Below are positions 25,605-32,871 of a DNA stretch of 64,000 bases, piece by piece. Position 1 is the first letter of the stretch; every line of letters begins with the position of its first letter. The notes below the pieces were generated by a model that saw only the letters and a list, made by a program, of their open reading frames with translations, searched no databases and was not told where the DNA came from. The position numbers were made by a program, and so were the translations under genes. This DNA comes from Sphingomonas nostoxanthinifaciens (GTDB lineage: Bacteria; Pseudomonadota; Alphaproteobacteria; Sphingomonadales; Sphingomonadaceae), in NCBI RefSeq assembly GCF_019930585.1, contig NZ_CP082839.1, positions 3,220,001 to 3,284,000 of the forward strand, given 5' to 3'.

Positions 25605-28550
25605 TTAGAAGCGGGCCGATGCCGAGACGAAGAAGTCGCGACCCAGCACGTCGTAGGTACCCGGATAGGTATTCGACTGCTGCTGGTTGCCGCCGAGAAG
25701 CTGCGGCGTCTTGTTGGCGACGTTGTTGACGCCGGCGCTGACCTGGAAATGGTCGGTCAGGTCGGCGGTCACGGTCACGTCGAACTTGTCGTACGACTTG
25801 AGCCGGTTGACGAAGAACACCGTCGAGCTGTCGTTATACGCCTCGCCGAGATGCTCCCAACGGCCGTTAAGCGTGACCGGGCCATTCTGCCACGTCAGCT
25901 GGCTGTTGATCTTCCAGTGCGGCTGCGGATCGCCGCAGGTGAGGCCGAAGTGGCCCGCGCAATGGACGGTCTGCAGACCAGCAATCGCCTGGATGTCGAA
26001 ATGCTGGGTCCAGGTCGCGAGAACCCGGGCATTCAGGCGGCTCTGCGAGACGCCGATGCCCCAGTTGAGCGGCTGGGTATAGTCAGCCCCGATATCGACG
26101 CCGGTCGTCTTGTAGAAGCCGAGGTTCGCCTGGGTCTCGAACACCGCATATTGCTGGCCATTGGCCCCGGTGCTGCCGTCGATCACGCCCGTCGAAGGGT
26201 TGCGATGGATCAGCTGACAGATCGGGCTGCTCGCACTCTGAATGACGTTGTAGCAGAGGTTCAGAATGTTCGCGACGCCGCCGCCGCCCGCTGCGATCGC
26301 GTTCTTCACGTCGATGTTGAAGTAATCGGCCGTGAAGTTGAGGCGCGGGATCCAGTGCGGACGAATGACTGCACCATAGGTGTAGGAGGTCGAATTCTCC
26401 TGCTGCAGGTTCGGATTGCCGCCGGTGATGCCGCCGATCTGCGCGTTCGGTGCCAGCGCGATGCCGGTGCCGACGTTCGCTGCCGGCACGCCGGTCGCGA
26501 TGCAGAGTGCGTTGAGCGTAGCGTTGCTCTTTGCCGAAGCGACAGCGCAGGGATCGCTCGCCTGAGCCGAGTCCTGGCCGGCACCGCCGTACAGCTCGCC
26601 GACGTTAGGTGCACGGATGGCCTTCGAATATTGACCGCGGAAGGTGATGTCCTTGATCGGCGCGTATTCGGCACCGAAGGCGTAGGTCCACACGCCGCCG
26701 ACGGCGCCGAGCGAATACTTCGAGTAACGCGCGCGGGCATCGAACTCGAGCCGTTCGATGAACGGCTTGTGGGCGATGACCGGAACGCTCAGCTCGGAGA
26801 AGACTTCCTTGACGTTGTAGCCGCCTGCGGTCGGCTTGGCGGCGTTGAAGCCGACCACGTCACCCGAAGCGAGCGCGGTATCGGGGATGAACTGGCTGTG
26901 CATCGCACGCCACTCGCCACCGACCACCAGCGCGACGTCGTCCGCGCCCCAACCGAAGTTGAACAGCTTGCCCTGGGTCGTGATGTTCGCGACTTCGAGG
27001 GTCGAGATGTCGCCATTCTGCGCCTGGATGGCGATCTGGCTGGCCATCGCCGGGGTGAGCGAGCCGGCGCCGAACAGATCGAGCGATCCATCGAGCAGGC
27101 CAGCCTGGATCGCGCGCTGCGACAGGTTGCCCGACTGCACTTCGGCATTACGCGTCCGCGAGTACATGTAGGACGCGTCGTAGGTCCATCCGAGCGCGAT
27201 ATCGCCCTTCAGGCCGCCCAGGATGCGGTAGGCGTTGCGATCGTCATGGTTCTGACGAAGGCCGACTTCCAGCGTACGACGGTTGGTGCTCAGCGCGACC
27301 AGACCCGGCGTGATCGTGTACGTCGTGCCGCTGGCGCTGGTGACCTTGAGGCCGACAGACTTATCCGCATTTACGACTGCCGCCTGCGCGTTGCCGATCG
27401 CGGTCAGCGTGGCGAGATCCGCCGCGCTCAGATACTTGCCTTCATTGGCAAGGTTGTAGACGTAGTTGCCGCCGAACGGGCTGGCCGCGAGGCTGGCGTC
27501 GACGCGGTTGTTGACGAAGCTGACCTGCATGTAGGCGGTCGCGTGCGAGTCGATCTCATACTCGCCATAGCCGCCCATCAGCCAGCGCTCTTGCGGCACC
27601 ATCAGATAGTTGGACGGTGCGTAGTTGTACGCATCGGTGCTGACATAGGGACGCGACGTGCCACCGACCGTGGGGAAGATCGCGCCCGAGGTGCCGCTGG
27701 CGAAGTTGGTGCCCGCGCTCAGCGATGCGTCGCCGAGTGCTACGAAGCGGCCTGCGGGAACGAAGCCCGAACCACCGCCGACCAGTCCGGTCTTCGTGGC
27801 GTTCTCCAGCAGCGCGAGGCGCGTGTAATCACGCTCATTCTGGAAGATTGGGTTACGCTTGTAATATTCGCCGTAGATCGTGATGTGGCCCTTGCCCTCG
27901 GCGAACTCGGTGCCCAGGGCAGCGTGCGCGTCGAAGCGGGGACCATCACCCTCGCCGGTCAGATTGTACTGCGCGCCGACTTCGACACCCTGGAGATTGT
28001 TCTTCAGGCGGAAGTTGACGACGCCCGCGATCGCGTCCGAACCGTACACGGCCGATGCACCGCCGGTCACGACGTCCACGCCCTGCAGCAGGAATTGCGG
28101 GATCGTGTTCAAGTCGACCGTCTGCGACGTGTCATAGGACATCCAGCGCTTGCCATCGACCAGCACCAGCGTGCGCTGCGACTTCAGGCCGCGCAGGTTG
28201 AGCGTGGAGACGCCGCCGCCCGGATTGTTCGAGAAGGCCGTGCTGCCCGGAATGACCTGCGGCAGTGCATTCAGCACCTGCTCGACGTTGACCTGACCCG
28301 ACTGCTTGAATTCGGCGTCGGAAACGACGGCGAGCGGGGCCGGCGTGTCGAGATCACGGCGCGCGATGCGTGAACCGGTGACGACGATTTCGCCGCCCGC
28401 AGTCGGTGCGCCGCCTGCGGCGTCACCCGGCAGGGTCGAAGCCGGAGCATCCTGAGCAAAAGCCGGCGCGGCGAACACCAGGCCGATCGCCAGCGACATC
28501 GCGCTGGCGCCGCCGGCGCTCCGTGCAAGGAAGGTAGAAGATTTCGACAC
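25605..28550 (-). CDS. TonB-dependent outer membrane receptor
   Basis: A 981-residue outer-membrane receptor, powered by TonB, for uptake of an unknown ligand. It has a signal peptide ending AFAQ (about residue 33), a TonB-box-like region before EIVVTGSRI, a plug domain (VVSDAEFKQSGQVNVEQVLNAL, LNLRGLKSQRTLVLVDGKR, VDVVTGGASAVYGSDAIAGVVNF) and a long beta-barrel ending in the C-terminal aromatic FFVSASARF. The size and the plug motifs fit the large sphingomonad receptors often linked to carbohydrate or peptide uptake. No adjacent transport or degradation genes reveal the ligand. A very long antisense open frame (25749-28373) is a codon-bias shadow. Confidence 0.94.
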   Translation of the reverse strand: MSKSSTFLARSAGGASAMSLAIGLVFAAPAFAQDAPASTLPGDAAGGAPTAGGEIVVTGSRIARRDLDTPAPLAVVSDAEFKQSGQVNVEQVLNALPQVIPGSTAFSNNPGGGVSTLNLRGLKSQRTLVLVDGKRWMSYDTSQTVDLNTIPQFLLQGVDVVTGGASAVYGSDAIAGVVNFRLKNNLQGVEVGAQYNLTGEGDGPRFDAHAALGTEFAEGKGHITIYGEYYKRNPIFQNERDYTRLALLENATKTGLVGGGSGFVPAGRFVALGDASLSAGTNFASGTSGAIFPTVGGTSRPYVSTDAYNYAPSNYLMVPQERWLMGGYGEYEIDSHATAYMQVSFVNNRVDASLAASPFGGNYVYNLANEGKYLSAADLATLTAIGNAQAAVVNADKSVGLKVTSASGTTYTITPGLVALSTNRRTLEVGLRQNHDDRNAYRILGGLKGDIALGWTYDASYMYSRTRNAEVQSGNLSQRAIQAGLLDGSLDLFGAGSLTPAMASQIAIQAQNGDISTLEVANITTQGKLFNFGWGADDVALVVGGEWRAMHSQFIPDTALASGDVVGFNAAKPTAGGYNVKEVFSELSVPVIAHKPFIERLEFDARARYSKYSLGAVGGVWTYAFGAEYAPIKDITFRGQYSKAIRAPNVGELYGGAGQDSAQASDPCAVASAKSNATLNALCIATGVPAANVGTGIALAPNAQIGGITGGNPNLQQENSTSYTYGAVIRPHWIPRLNFTADYFNIDVKNAIAAGGGGVANILNLCYNVIQSASSPICQLIHRNPSTGVIDGSTGANGQQYAVFETQANLGFYKTTGVDIGADYTQPLNWGIGVSQSRLNARVLATWTQHFDIQAIAGLQTVHCAGHFGLTCGDPQPHWKINSQLTWQNGPVTLNGRWEHLGEAYNDSSTVFFVNRLKSYDKFDVTVTADLTDHFQVSAGVNNVANKTPQLLGGNQQQSNTYPGTYDVLGRDFFVSASARF

Positions 28551-28724
28551 AGTCGGGTCCCTTTTCTCGAGGCGGCGGGATCGGCGCCGCTTCCTGACCG
28601 CTCCGGCGGGGAATCTGCGTCCCCCGGCCGTTGCGGCATGTGCAAGTGATGCATGATCGCCGAATGCGCTGTAAAGCTGCTGTTAATCCGGCGGTATACG
28701 ATACTCGTTCGCTGTCGCACAATT

Positions 28725-28739
28725 GCCACACAGTGTGGC
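28725..28739. promoter_or_regulatory. Palindrome in the divergent promoter region of the TonB gene
   Basis: GCCACAC and GTGTGGC form perfect 7-base arms around a single A, between the TonB receptor start (28550) and the divergent gene start (28761). It overlaps the region where the rightward ribosome site begins. A dimeric regulator site is plausible; no family assignment is possible. Confidence 0.45.
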
Positions 28740-28760
28740 TTGGGAAGGTTTGTGACGTCT

Positions 28761-29327
28761 ATGTTGCCCATGGGTTGGAAGAATGTTGCGCAGTGGTCGA
28801 TGCTTATCGGCGTTTTCACCCTCGTTACGGAGGGCGTGGCGACCGCTGCGGCGCCCGCCGACGAGACGCCGCCGATGGTGCGCAAGCTGCTGGATTGCCG
28901 TACGATTGGCGAAAATGCGGCGCGGCTCGCCTGCTTCGATGCACAGGCTGGCGCAGTCGCCGATGCGCTGAAAAACCGCGATCTGGTCGTCGCCGATCAG
29001 CCGCAATTGCAGAAAGCGCGGCGATCGCTGTTCGGACTGTCGATCCCGATCCTCGACACGCTCGTCAGCGCCAAGCCCGGCGATCACGCCCCGCGCGTCG
29101 AGGAGGGCGAATCGGAGATCAACGCCACGATCGCATCGGCCTCGCAGGGGTATGGCGGCTGGACGATCGTGCTCGACGATGGTGCGCGCTGGGTCCAGAT
29201 CGATACGCAGCAGCTGCCGCGCGACCCGAAGCGGGGCATGCCGGTGCGCATCCGCAAGGCAGCGATGGGAAGCTATATGGCGAACGTCGATCGGATGATC
29301 GCGATGCGGGTGAAGCGCCAGAACTGA
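28761..29327 (+). CDS. Conserved periplasmic hypothetical protein
   Basis: A 188-residue protein with an N-terminal signal peptide (about residues 11-30, ending ATAAAP). It has the segment LDCRTIGENAARLACFDAQAG (about 44-64), a C-x-n-RLACFDA pattern seen in several small exported proteobacterial proteins, including some near secretion systems. The C-terminal half looks like a small beta-barrel (WTIVLDDGARWVQIDT, GMPVRIRKAAMGSYM). Function unknown. Start choices are ATG 28761, GTG 28752 (three bases after GGGAAGG) or ATG 28770; the frame upstream to 28653 looks non-coding. Confidence 0.7.
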   Translation: MLPMGWKNVAQWSMLIGVFTLVTEGVATAAAPADETPPMVRKLLDCRTIGENAARLACFDAQAGAVADALKNRDLVVADQPQLQKARRSLFGLSIPILDTLVSAKPGDHAPRVEEGESEINATIASASQGYGGWTIVLDDGARWVQIDTQQLPRDPKRGMPVRIRKAAMGSYMANVDRMIAMRVKRQN

Positions 29328-29343
29328 CGCCGTGCGGGCGGGC

Positions 29344-29520
29344 TCAGTCCTCGATGCGGTGGCCGTCGAGCCGCTGTTCGGCGCGCGCGGCTTCAGCCTC
29401 CGTGGCGGAGCGATCGGCTTTGGTGCGGCCGTGGCGCGCGCGATTGGCGGTGGCGTGCGCGGCCGCTTCCGCGCGATCGCGCGCCTTGCGGGCGCGGCGC
29501 AGGTTGACGATCTCGGCCAT
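29344..29520 (-). CDS. DUF4169 family small basic protein
   Basis: A 58-residue highly charged protein. The start MAEIVNLRRARKARDRAEA and the following ANRARHGRTKADR are typical of DUF4169, a small alphaproteobacterial family of unknown function. The ATG shares its A with the stop of the lipid kinase gene (TGATG), which fixes the start and couples the two genes. Confidence 0.85.
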   Translation of the reverse strand: MAEIVNLRRARKARDRAEAAAHATANRARHGRTKADRSATEAEAARAEQRLDGHRIED

Positions 29521-30389
29521 CAGGCGGGCACCACCATGCGGATCGCGCGCGGCGCCACGCGCGCCATCACCGGCGTGCGGCACAGCACCTCGCCGTCGAT
29601 CGAGATGGGGAGCGGCGGATCGGTTTCGATCCTGAACGCGCGCCCGCGAAACTCGCGCACCGTGCCGCGCGCTTTGTCCGGTCCCAGCAAGGTCAAGCCC
29701 CAGCTCCACAGCAGTTTAGCGCGCGCAGTGCCGACCACCGCCTGCACGACGATCTCGCCATTATCGACGCGCGTGTCCACCAGTTCGGCGCCGCCATGGA
29801 AGCGGCCATTGGCGATCCGCACCTCCAGCGCGTCGATCGTCTCGCCGTCGACGGTGAGCCGGAAGGGGCGGAAGCGTGTCATCTGCAACGCGGCCCAGGC
29901 GAGGTAGCCGGGCCGGCCGAGCCATTTCTTGAGGCCGTGCGGCACCGTCTCGGCGATCAGCGGCGAAATGCCGATCGCCGCGCAATTGGCGAAATAATCG
30001 CCGTCGATCACGCCCAGATCGATCGGGCGCACGCGCCCGCGCGCGATCACGCCCACCGCGCCGGCGATGTCGAGCGGGATGCCGAGCGTGCGCGCGAAGC
30101 TGTTGGCGGTGCCGAGCGGCAGCATCGCGAACACCGTATCGGTGCCGACGACATGATCGACCGACGACGAGATCGAGCCGTCGCCGCCGCCGACGATCAC
30201 CATCGGCGGCGCGCCCGCGACCGCCGCCTTGACGGCATCGGGCAGGTGCCTGGGATCGTCCACCGCCTCGGCCGAGGCGAGGACGATGCCCTGATCTCGG
30301 AGCAGGCGGCAGGCGTCGCGGAACGCCGCCTGGCCCTTGCGCGACTTGGCGTTGACGACCAGCGCGGCGGTGCGGGGTGGAGCGCTCAC
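29520..30389 (-). CDS. Diacylglycerol kinase-like lipid kinase (YegS/DagK family)
   Basis: A 289-residue member of the diacylglycerol/sphingosine/ceramide kinase fold family. It has an N-terminal nucleotide-binding strand (ALVVNAKSRKG), the ATP-binding signature VIVGGGDGSISS (about residues 64-75), PLGTANSFARTLGIP (about 91-105), and a C-terminal beta-sandwich with ISIDGE. It phosphorylates a lipid such as diacylglycerol or, plausibly in sphingolipid-making bacteria, a ceramide-type lipid; the substrate is inference. It is followed with a one-base overlap by the DUF4169 gene. Confidence 0.9.
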   Translation of the reverse strand: MSAPPRTAALVVNAKSRKGQAAFRDACRLLRDQGIVLASAEAVDDPRHLPDAVKAAVAGAPPMVIVGGGDGSISSSVDHVVGTDTVFAMLPLGTANSFARTLGIPLDIAGAVGVIARGRVRPIDLGVIDGDYFANCAAIGISPLIAETVPHGLKKWLGRPGYLAWAALQMTRFRPFRLTVDGETIDALEVRIANGRFHGGAELVDTRVDNGEIVVQAVVGTARAKLLWSWGLTLLGPDKARGTVREFRGRAFRIETDPPLPISIDGEVLCRTPVMARVAPRAIRMVVPA

Positions 30390-30437
30390 GCGAGGGAAAC
30401 GCGCGGCGCCGGTTGCAGGGCCCGCGCGCCGATCGCG

Positions 30438-30650
30438 TCAGGCGAGCAGGCTGGTCGCCTGTCCCGACAGCGCCTGATAGGACAGGTAGCTGACGATGAT
30501 GAGCGCCGCCGCGAAGCTGAACGACATGATGCCCCAGCCGAACATGTTGAGCATGGCCGAATTGCGCCGCGCCTGGCGGCGATTGCTGCTGACGCTCGAC
30601 AAAATGAAGCTGACGAGCACACCGTAGGTCAAAGCGGCAAATTCAAACAT
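30438..30650 (-). CDS. Small membrane protein, unknown function
   Basis: A 70-residue protein with two predicted membrane segments (about 5-20 and 39-60) around a basic loop SSNRRQARRNSAM. It lies upstream of the lipid kinase gene on the same strand, 48 bases away. Family not recognised. The composition is convincing for a membrane protein, less so for any role. Confidence 0.55.
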   Translation of the reverse strand: MFEFAALTYGVLVSFILSSVSSNRRQARRNSAMLNMFGWGIMSFSFAAALIIVSYLSYQALSGQATSLLA

Positions 30651-30875
30651 CGGGCGCGATCCCTCGGGTCGGTCGGCGGGTTAACCGGGCGATGGTTAAC
30701 AGGACGGCCCTAGCAATGCGTTAATGCTGCATTGCACGCAAACGCGGCCGCCGCTTTTTTCGCTCCGCTGGCCGCAGGATGGAACGATATGGTGCCCGAC
30801 GCGTTGCCGCGCGCCTTCTTACGTCCATGTCCTCGCCTGTTTCGCCCGCCGCGCGCGGGGTCTATGCAGCCGCCG

Positions 30876-31871
30876 ATGACCCACGCCCCCTACCCCGCCT
30901 TGCGGCTCCGCCGCACCCGCGCCACCGCCTGGAGCCGGGCGATGGTCGCCGAACATGTGCTGACCCCCGCCAACCTGATCTGGCCTTTGTTCGTGACCGA
31001 GGGGAGCGGGGTCGAGGAACCGATCGCCACGCTGCCCGGCGTGTCGCGCTGGTCGGTCGACGGCATCGTGGCGCGGGCGCGCGAGGCGGCGGCGCTCGGC
31101 ATCCCCTGCCTCGCTCTGTTTCCGAACACGCCCGCGCATCTGCGCAGCGCGCGCGGCGAGGAAGCGCTCAACCCCGACAATCTGATGTGCCGCGCGGTGC
31201 GCGCGATCCGCGATGCCGTGCCCGATATCGGCATCCTCACCGACGTCGCGCTCGACCCCTATACCGCGCACGGCCATGACGGGCTGGTCGACGCGCAGGG
31301 CCGCGTGCTCAACGACGCGACGATGGAGCTGCTGGTCGAGCAGGCGCTGGTGCAGGCGCGCGCGGGCGCGAGCATCATCGCGCCGTCCGACATGATGGAC
31401 GGCCGCGTCGGCGCGATCCGCTCGGCGCTGGAGGCCGAAGGCTTTCACGACGTGCAGATCATGGCCTATGCCGCCAAATATGCCTCGGCTTATTACGGCC
31501 CGTTCCGCGATGCGGTCGGCTCGCGCGGACTGCTGAAGGGCGACAAGCGCGGCTATCAGATGGATCCGGCCAATGCCGAGGAGGCGCTGCGCGAGGTCGC
31601 GCTCGATCTTGCCGAAGGCGCCGACACGGTGATGGTCAAGCCCGGCCTGCCCTATCTCGACATCGTCCGGCGGGTGAAGGAACGGTTCGAGGTGCCGGTG
31701 TTCGCCTACCAGGTGTCGGGCGAATATGCGATGCTGGAGGCCGCGGTCGCGGTCGGCGCGGGCGAGCGCGACGCGCTGGTGCTGGAGACGCTGCTGGCGT
31801 TCCGCCGCGCGGGCTGCTCGGGCGTCCTCACCTATCACGCATTGCACGCCGCGCGCCTGCTCGCCGGATGA
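30876..31871 (+). CDS. hemB: Delta-aminolevulinic acid dehydratase (porphobilinogen synthase)
   Basis: HemB condenses two 5-aminolevulinates to porphobilinogen in haem synthesis. The 331-residue product shows the family start YPALRLRRTRATAWSRAM, NLIWPLFVTEG, the segment IIAPSDMMDGRVGAIRSAL, the Schiff-base lysine regions in KGDKRGYQMDPANAEEALRE and VMVKPGLPYLDIVRRVK, and FAYQVSGEYAM. Full length. ATG 30876 is chosen to match the family N-terminus; ATG 30864, preceded by a G-rich stretch, would add four residues. The frame is open to 30732, but that leader looks non-coding. Confidence 0.96.
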   Translation: MTHAPYPALRLRRTRATAWSRAMVAEHVLTPANLIWPLFVTEGSGVEEPIATLPGVSRWSVDGIVARAREAAALGIPCLALFPNTPAHLRSARGEEALNPDNLMCRAVRAIRDAVPDIGILTDVALDPYTAHGHDGLVDAQGRVLNDATMELLVEQALVQARAGASIIAPSDMMDGRVGAIRSALEAEGFHDVQIMAYAAKYASAYYGPFRDAVGSRGLLKGDKRGYQMDPANAEEALREVALDLAEGADTVMVKPGLPYLDIVRRVKERFEVPVFAYQVSGEYAMLEAAVAVGAGERDALVLETLLAFRRAGCSGVLTYHALHAARLLAG

Positions 31872-31893
31872 AGCGGCGATCGGCGCTGCGCGG

Positions 31894-32385
31894 TTAGCGC
31901 AGGCGCCGCTGCAACGCCTCGATCGCGGCCGCCTGCGCGGCGTCCATCGCCGCCAGCTGCTTCACCGTCGCGTCGATCAGCGCGCGATTGGCGGTGCCGG
32001 CGGCGCCCGGCTCCTGCCGCAGCGCATCGACCTGCGCGTTGATGTCGTGGACCGGGCCGCGCGCGACCACGAGCGCGGACAATTCCTGCTGCGCGACCGT
32101 CCACGCCTCGCTGCCGGCCGGCGCCCCCCTGGCGGCCGCGACCGCCTTTTCGGTCGTCGCACGACGCGCATCGAACGCGCGCTGGCTGTCCTCGGCCGTC
32201 GCGACGAGCGCTTCGACCCGGCCGGCGAGCGTGGGATCGAGCGGCGTTTCGGTTTCGCTGGCCGGCGCGGGCAATTCGACCGGCTGCGCCTCGACCGGCC
32301 GCAGCGCGAGCGACGGCGCGCCGACCGTGCCATGGCAGGCCGTCACCAGCGCGATCGGGGCGACGAGGAGCAAGCGGCGTATCAT
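31894..32385 (-). CDS. Putative lipoprotein, helical
   Basis: A 163-residue protein beginning MIRRLLLVAPIALVTAC with lipobox VTAC (Cys17), so probably lipid-anchored. The rest is Ala/Glu/Gln-rich and predicted mostly helical or coiled coil, with no cysteine after the anchor. Family not recognised. The start at 32385 is set by the signal sequence; the frame is open to 32457. It converges on hemB with 22 bases between stops. Confidence 0.65.
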   Translation of the reverse strand: MIRRLLLVAPIALVTACHGTVGAPSLALRPVEAQPVELPAPASETETPLDPTLAGRVEALVATAEDSQRAFDARRATTEKAVAAARGAPAGSEAWTVAQQELSALVVARGPVHDINAQVDALRQEPGAAGTANRALIDATVKQLAAMDAAQAAAIEALQRRLR

Positions 32386-32521
32386 GCCGGCGCTGTAGAG
32401 CCTGATCGTTATCGGTGGAAGCGCCGCGCGCCTGCCCCGGAACGCCAAATCCGGCACGCACGAAAGTGTCGCAATACGGGGTTGCGCCCCGCAACGCCCT
32501 CGACTAGGGGGAGCGTCCCAG

Positions 32522-32598
32522 GCGCCCGTAGCTCAGCTGGATAGAGCATCAGACTACGAATCTGAGGGTCGGGCGTTCGAATCGCTCCGGGCGCACCA
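32522..32598 (+). tRNA. tRNA-Arg (anticodon ACG)
   Basis: Cloverleaf with acceptor arms GCGCCCG/CGGGCGC, D-loop AGCTGGATAG, anticodon stem TCAGA/TCTGA around loop CTACGAA (anticodon ACG, reads CGU/C/A after inosine modification), T-arm around GTTCGAAT, discriminator A and encoded CCA. Its 3' end marks the left boundary of the A+T-richer island. Confidence 0.97.
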
Positions 32599-32603
32599 AC
32601 ATT
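32596..32603 (+). repeat. Left copy of 8-bp direct repeat at tRNA-Arg 3' end
   Basis: CCAACATT begins with the CCA end of tRNA-Arg and recurs exactly at 35343-35350, just past the SIR2-STAND gene. The pair could be remnants of attachment-site duplication, but eight bases is short for tRNA-integrating elements. Confidence 0.3.
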
Positions 32604-32871
32604 CTCTCGCTAATGTCAGTGACTTAGCTAACGTCGGTTTTTCGACGTGTGGGGCATAAGTCTGCCCTGACAGCAAATAAGTAGCAGTGAGCCTGCGAGC
32701 ACAAGGGTTCACCCTTTTTGCGGTGAATTTCCTCCGAAGCTGCCCCGCCACATTGCTTTCCTAGTTTTTAGCATTTTGGGTTGGGGCGCTGAGCGGTGAT
32801 TGTTGCGCTTATTAGCATTGCTCCCTGAAAGCGTACGAGTACACATCTTCGGTGCGTTGGGGAGAGGGGTA
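32599..32871. other. A+T-richer leader between tRNA-Arg and the SIR2-STAND gene
   Basis: These 273 bases are poorer in GC than the rest of the window and hold no credible gene; minus-strand frames here are tRNA shadows or low-quality. Visible structures are a 6-bp hairpin ACGTCG/CGACGT with loop GTTTTT (32631-32648), a terminator-like hairpin (32703-32719), an overlapping inverted repeat TTCACC/GGTGAA (32708-32727) and, at the end, a strong purine ribosome site. The promoter of the defence-like gene must lie here. Confidence 0.6.
32703..32719 (+). terminator. Small terminator-like hairpin downstream of tRNA-Arg
   Basis: AAGGG and CCCTT pair around TTCA, and the descending arm runs into TTTTT. 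It lies 105 bases after tRNA-Arg and 150 bases before the SIR2-STAND gene, so it could insulate that gene from tRNA readthrough. The stem is only five pairs. Confidence 0.4.

Noticed and set aside
25749..28373. 874-codon open frame antisense to the TonB receptor gene
   Set aside because: It lies wholly within the receptor gene, and its translation is Arg/Val/Asp-rich low-quality sequence. Long antisense frames are expected in GC-rich DNA.
30680..30705. GGTTAAC repeated twice upstream of hemB, considered as a CtrA site
   Set aside because: The spacing between the TTAA halves is eleven bases, not the seven of the CtrA consensus. Insufficient to call.
32554..32751. 65-codon minus-strand frame across tRNA-Arg ending ARSDSNARPSDS
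   Set aside because: This peptide ending is a well-known mis-annotation from reading through a tRNA gene in antisense.
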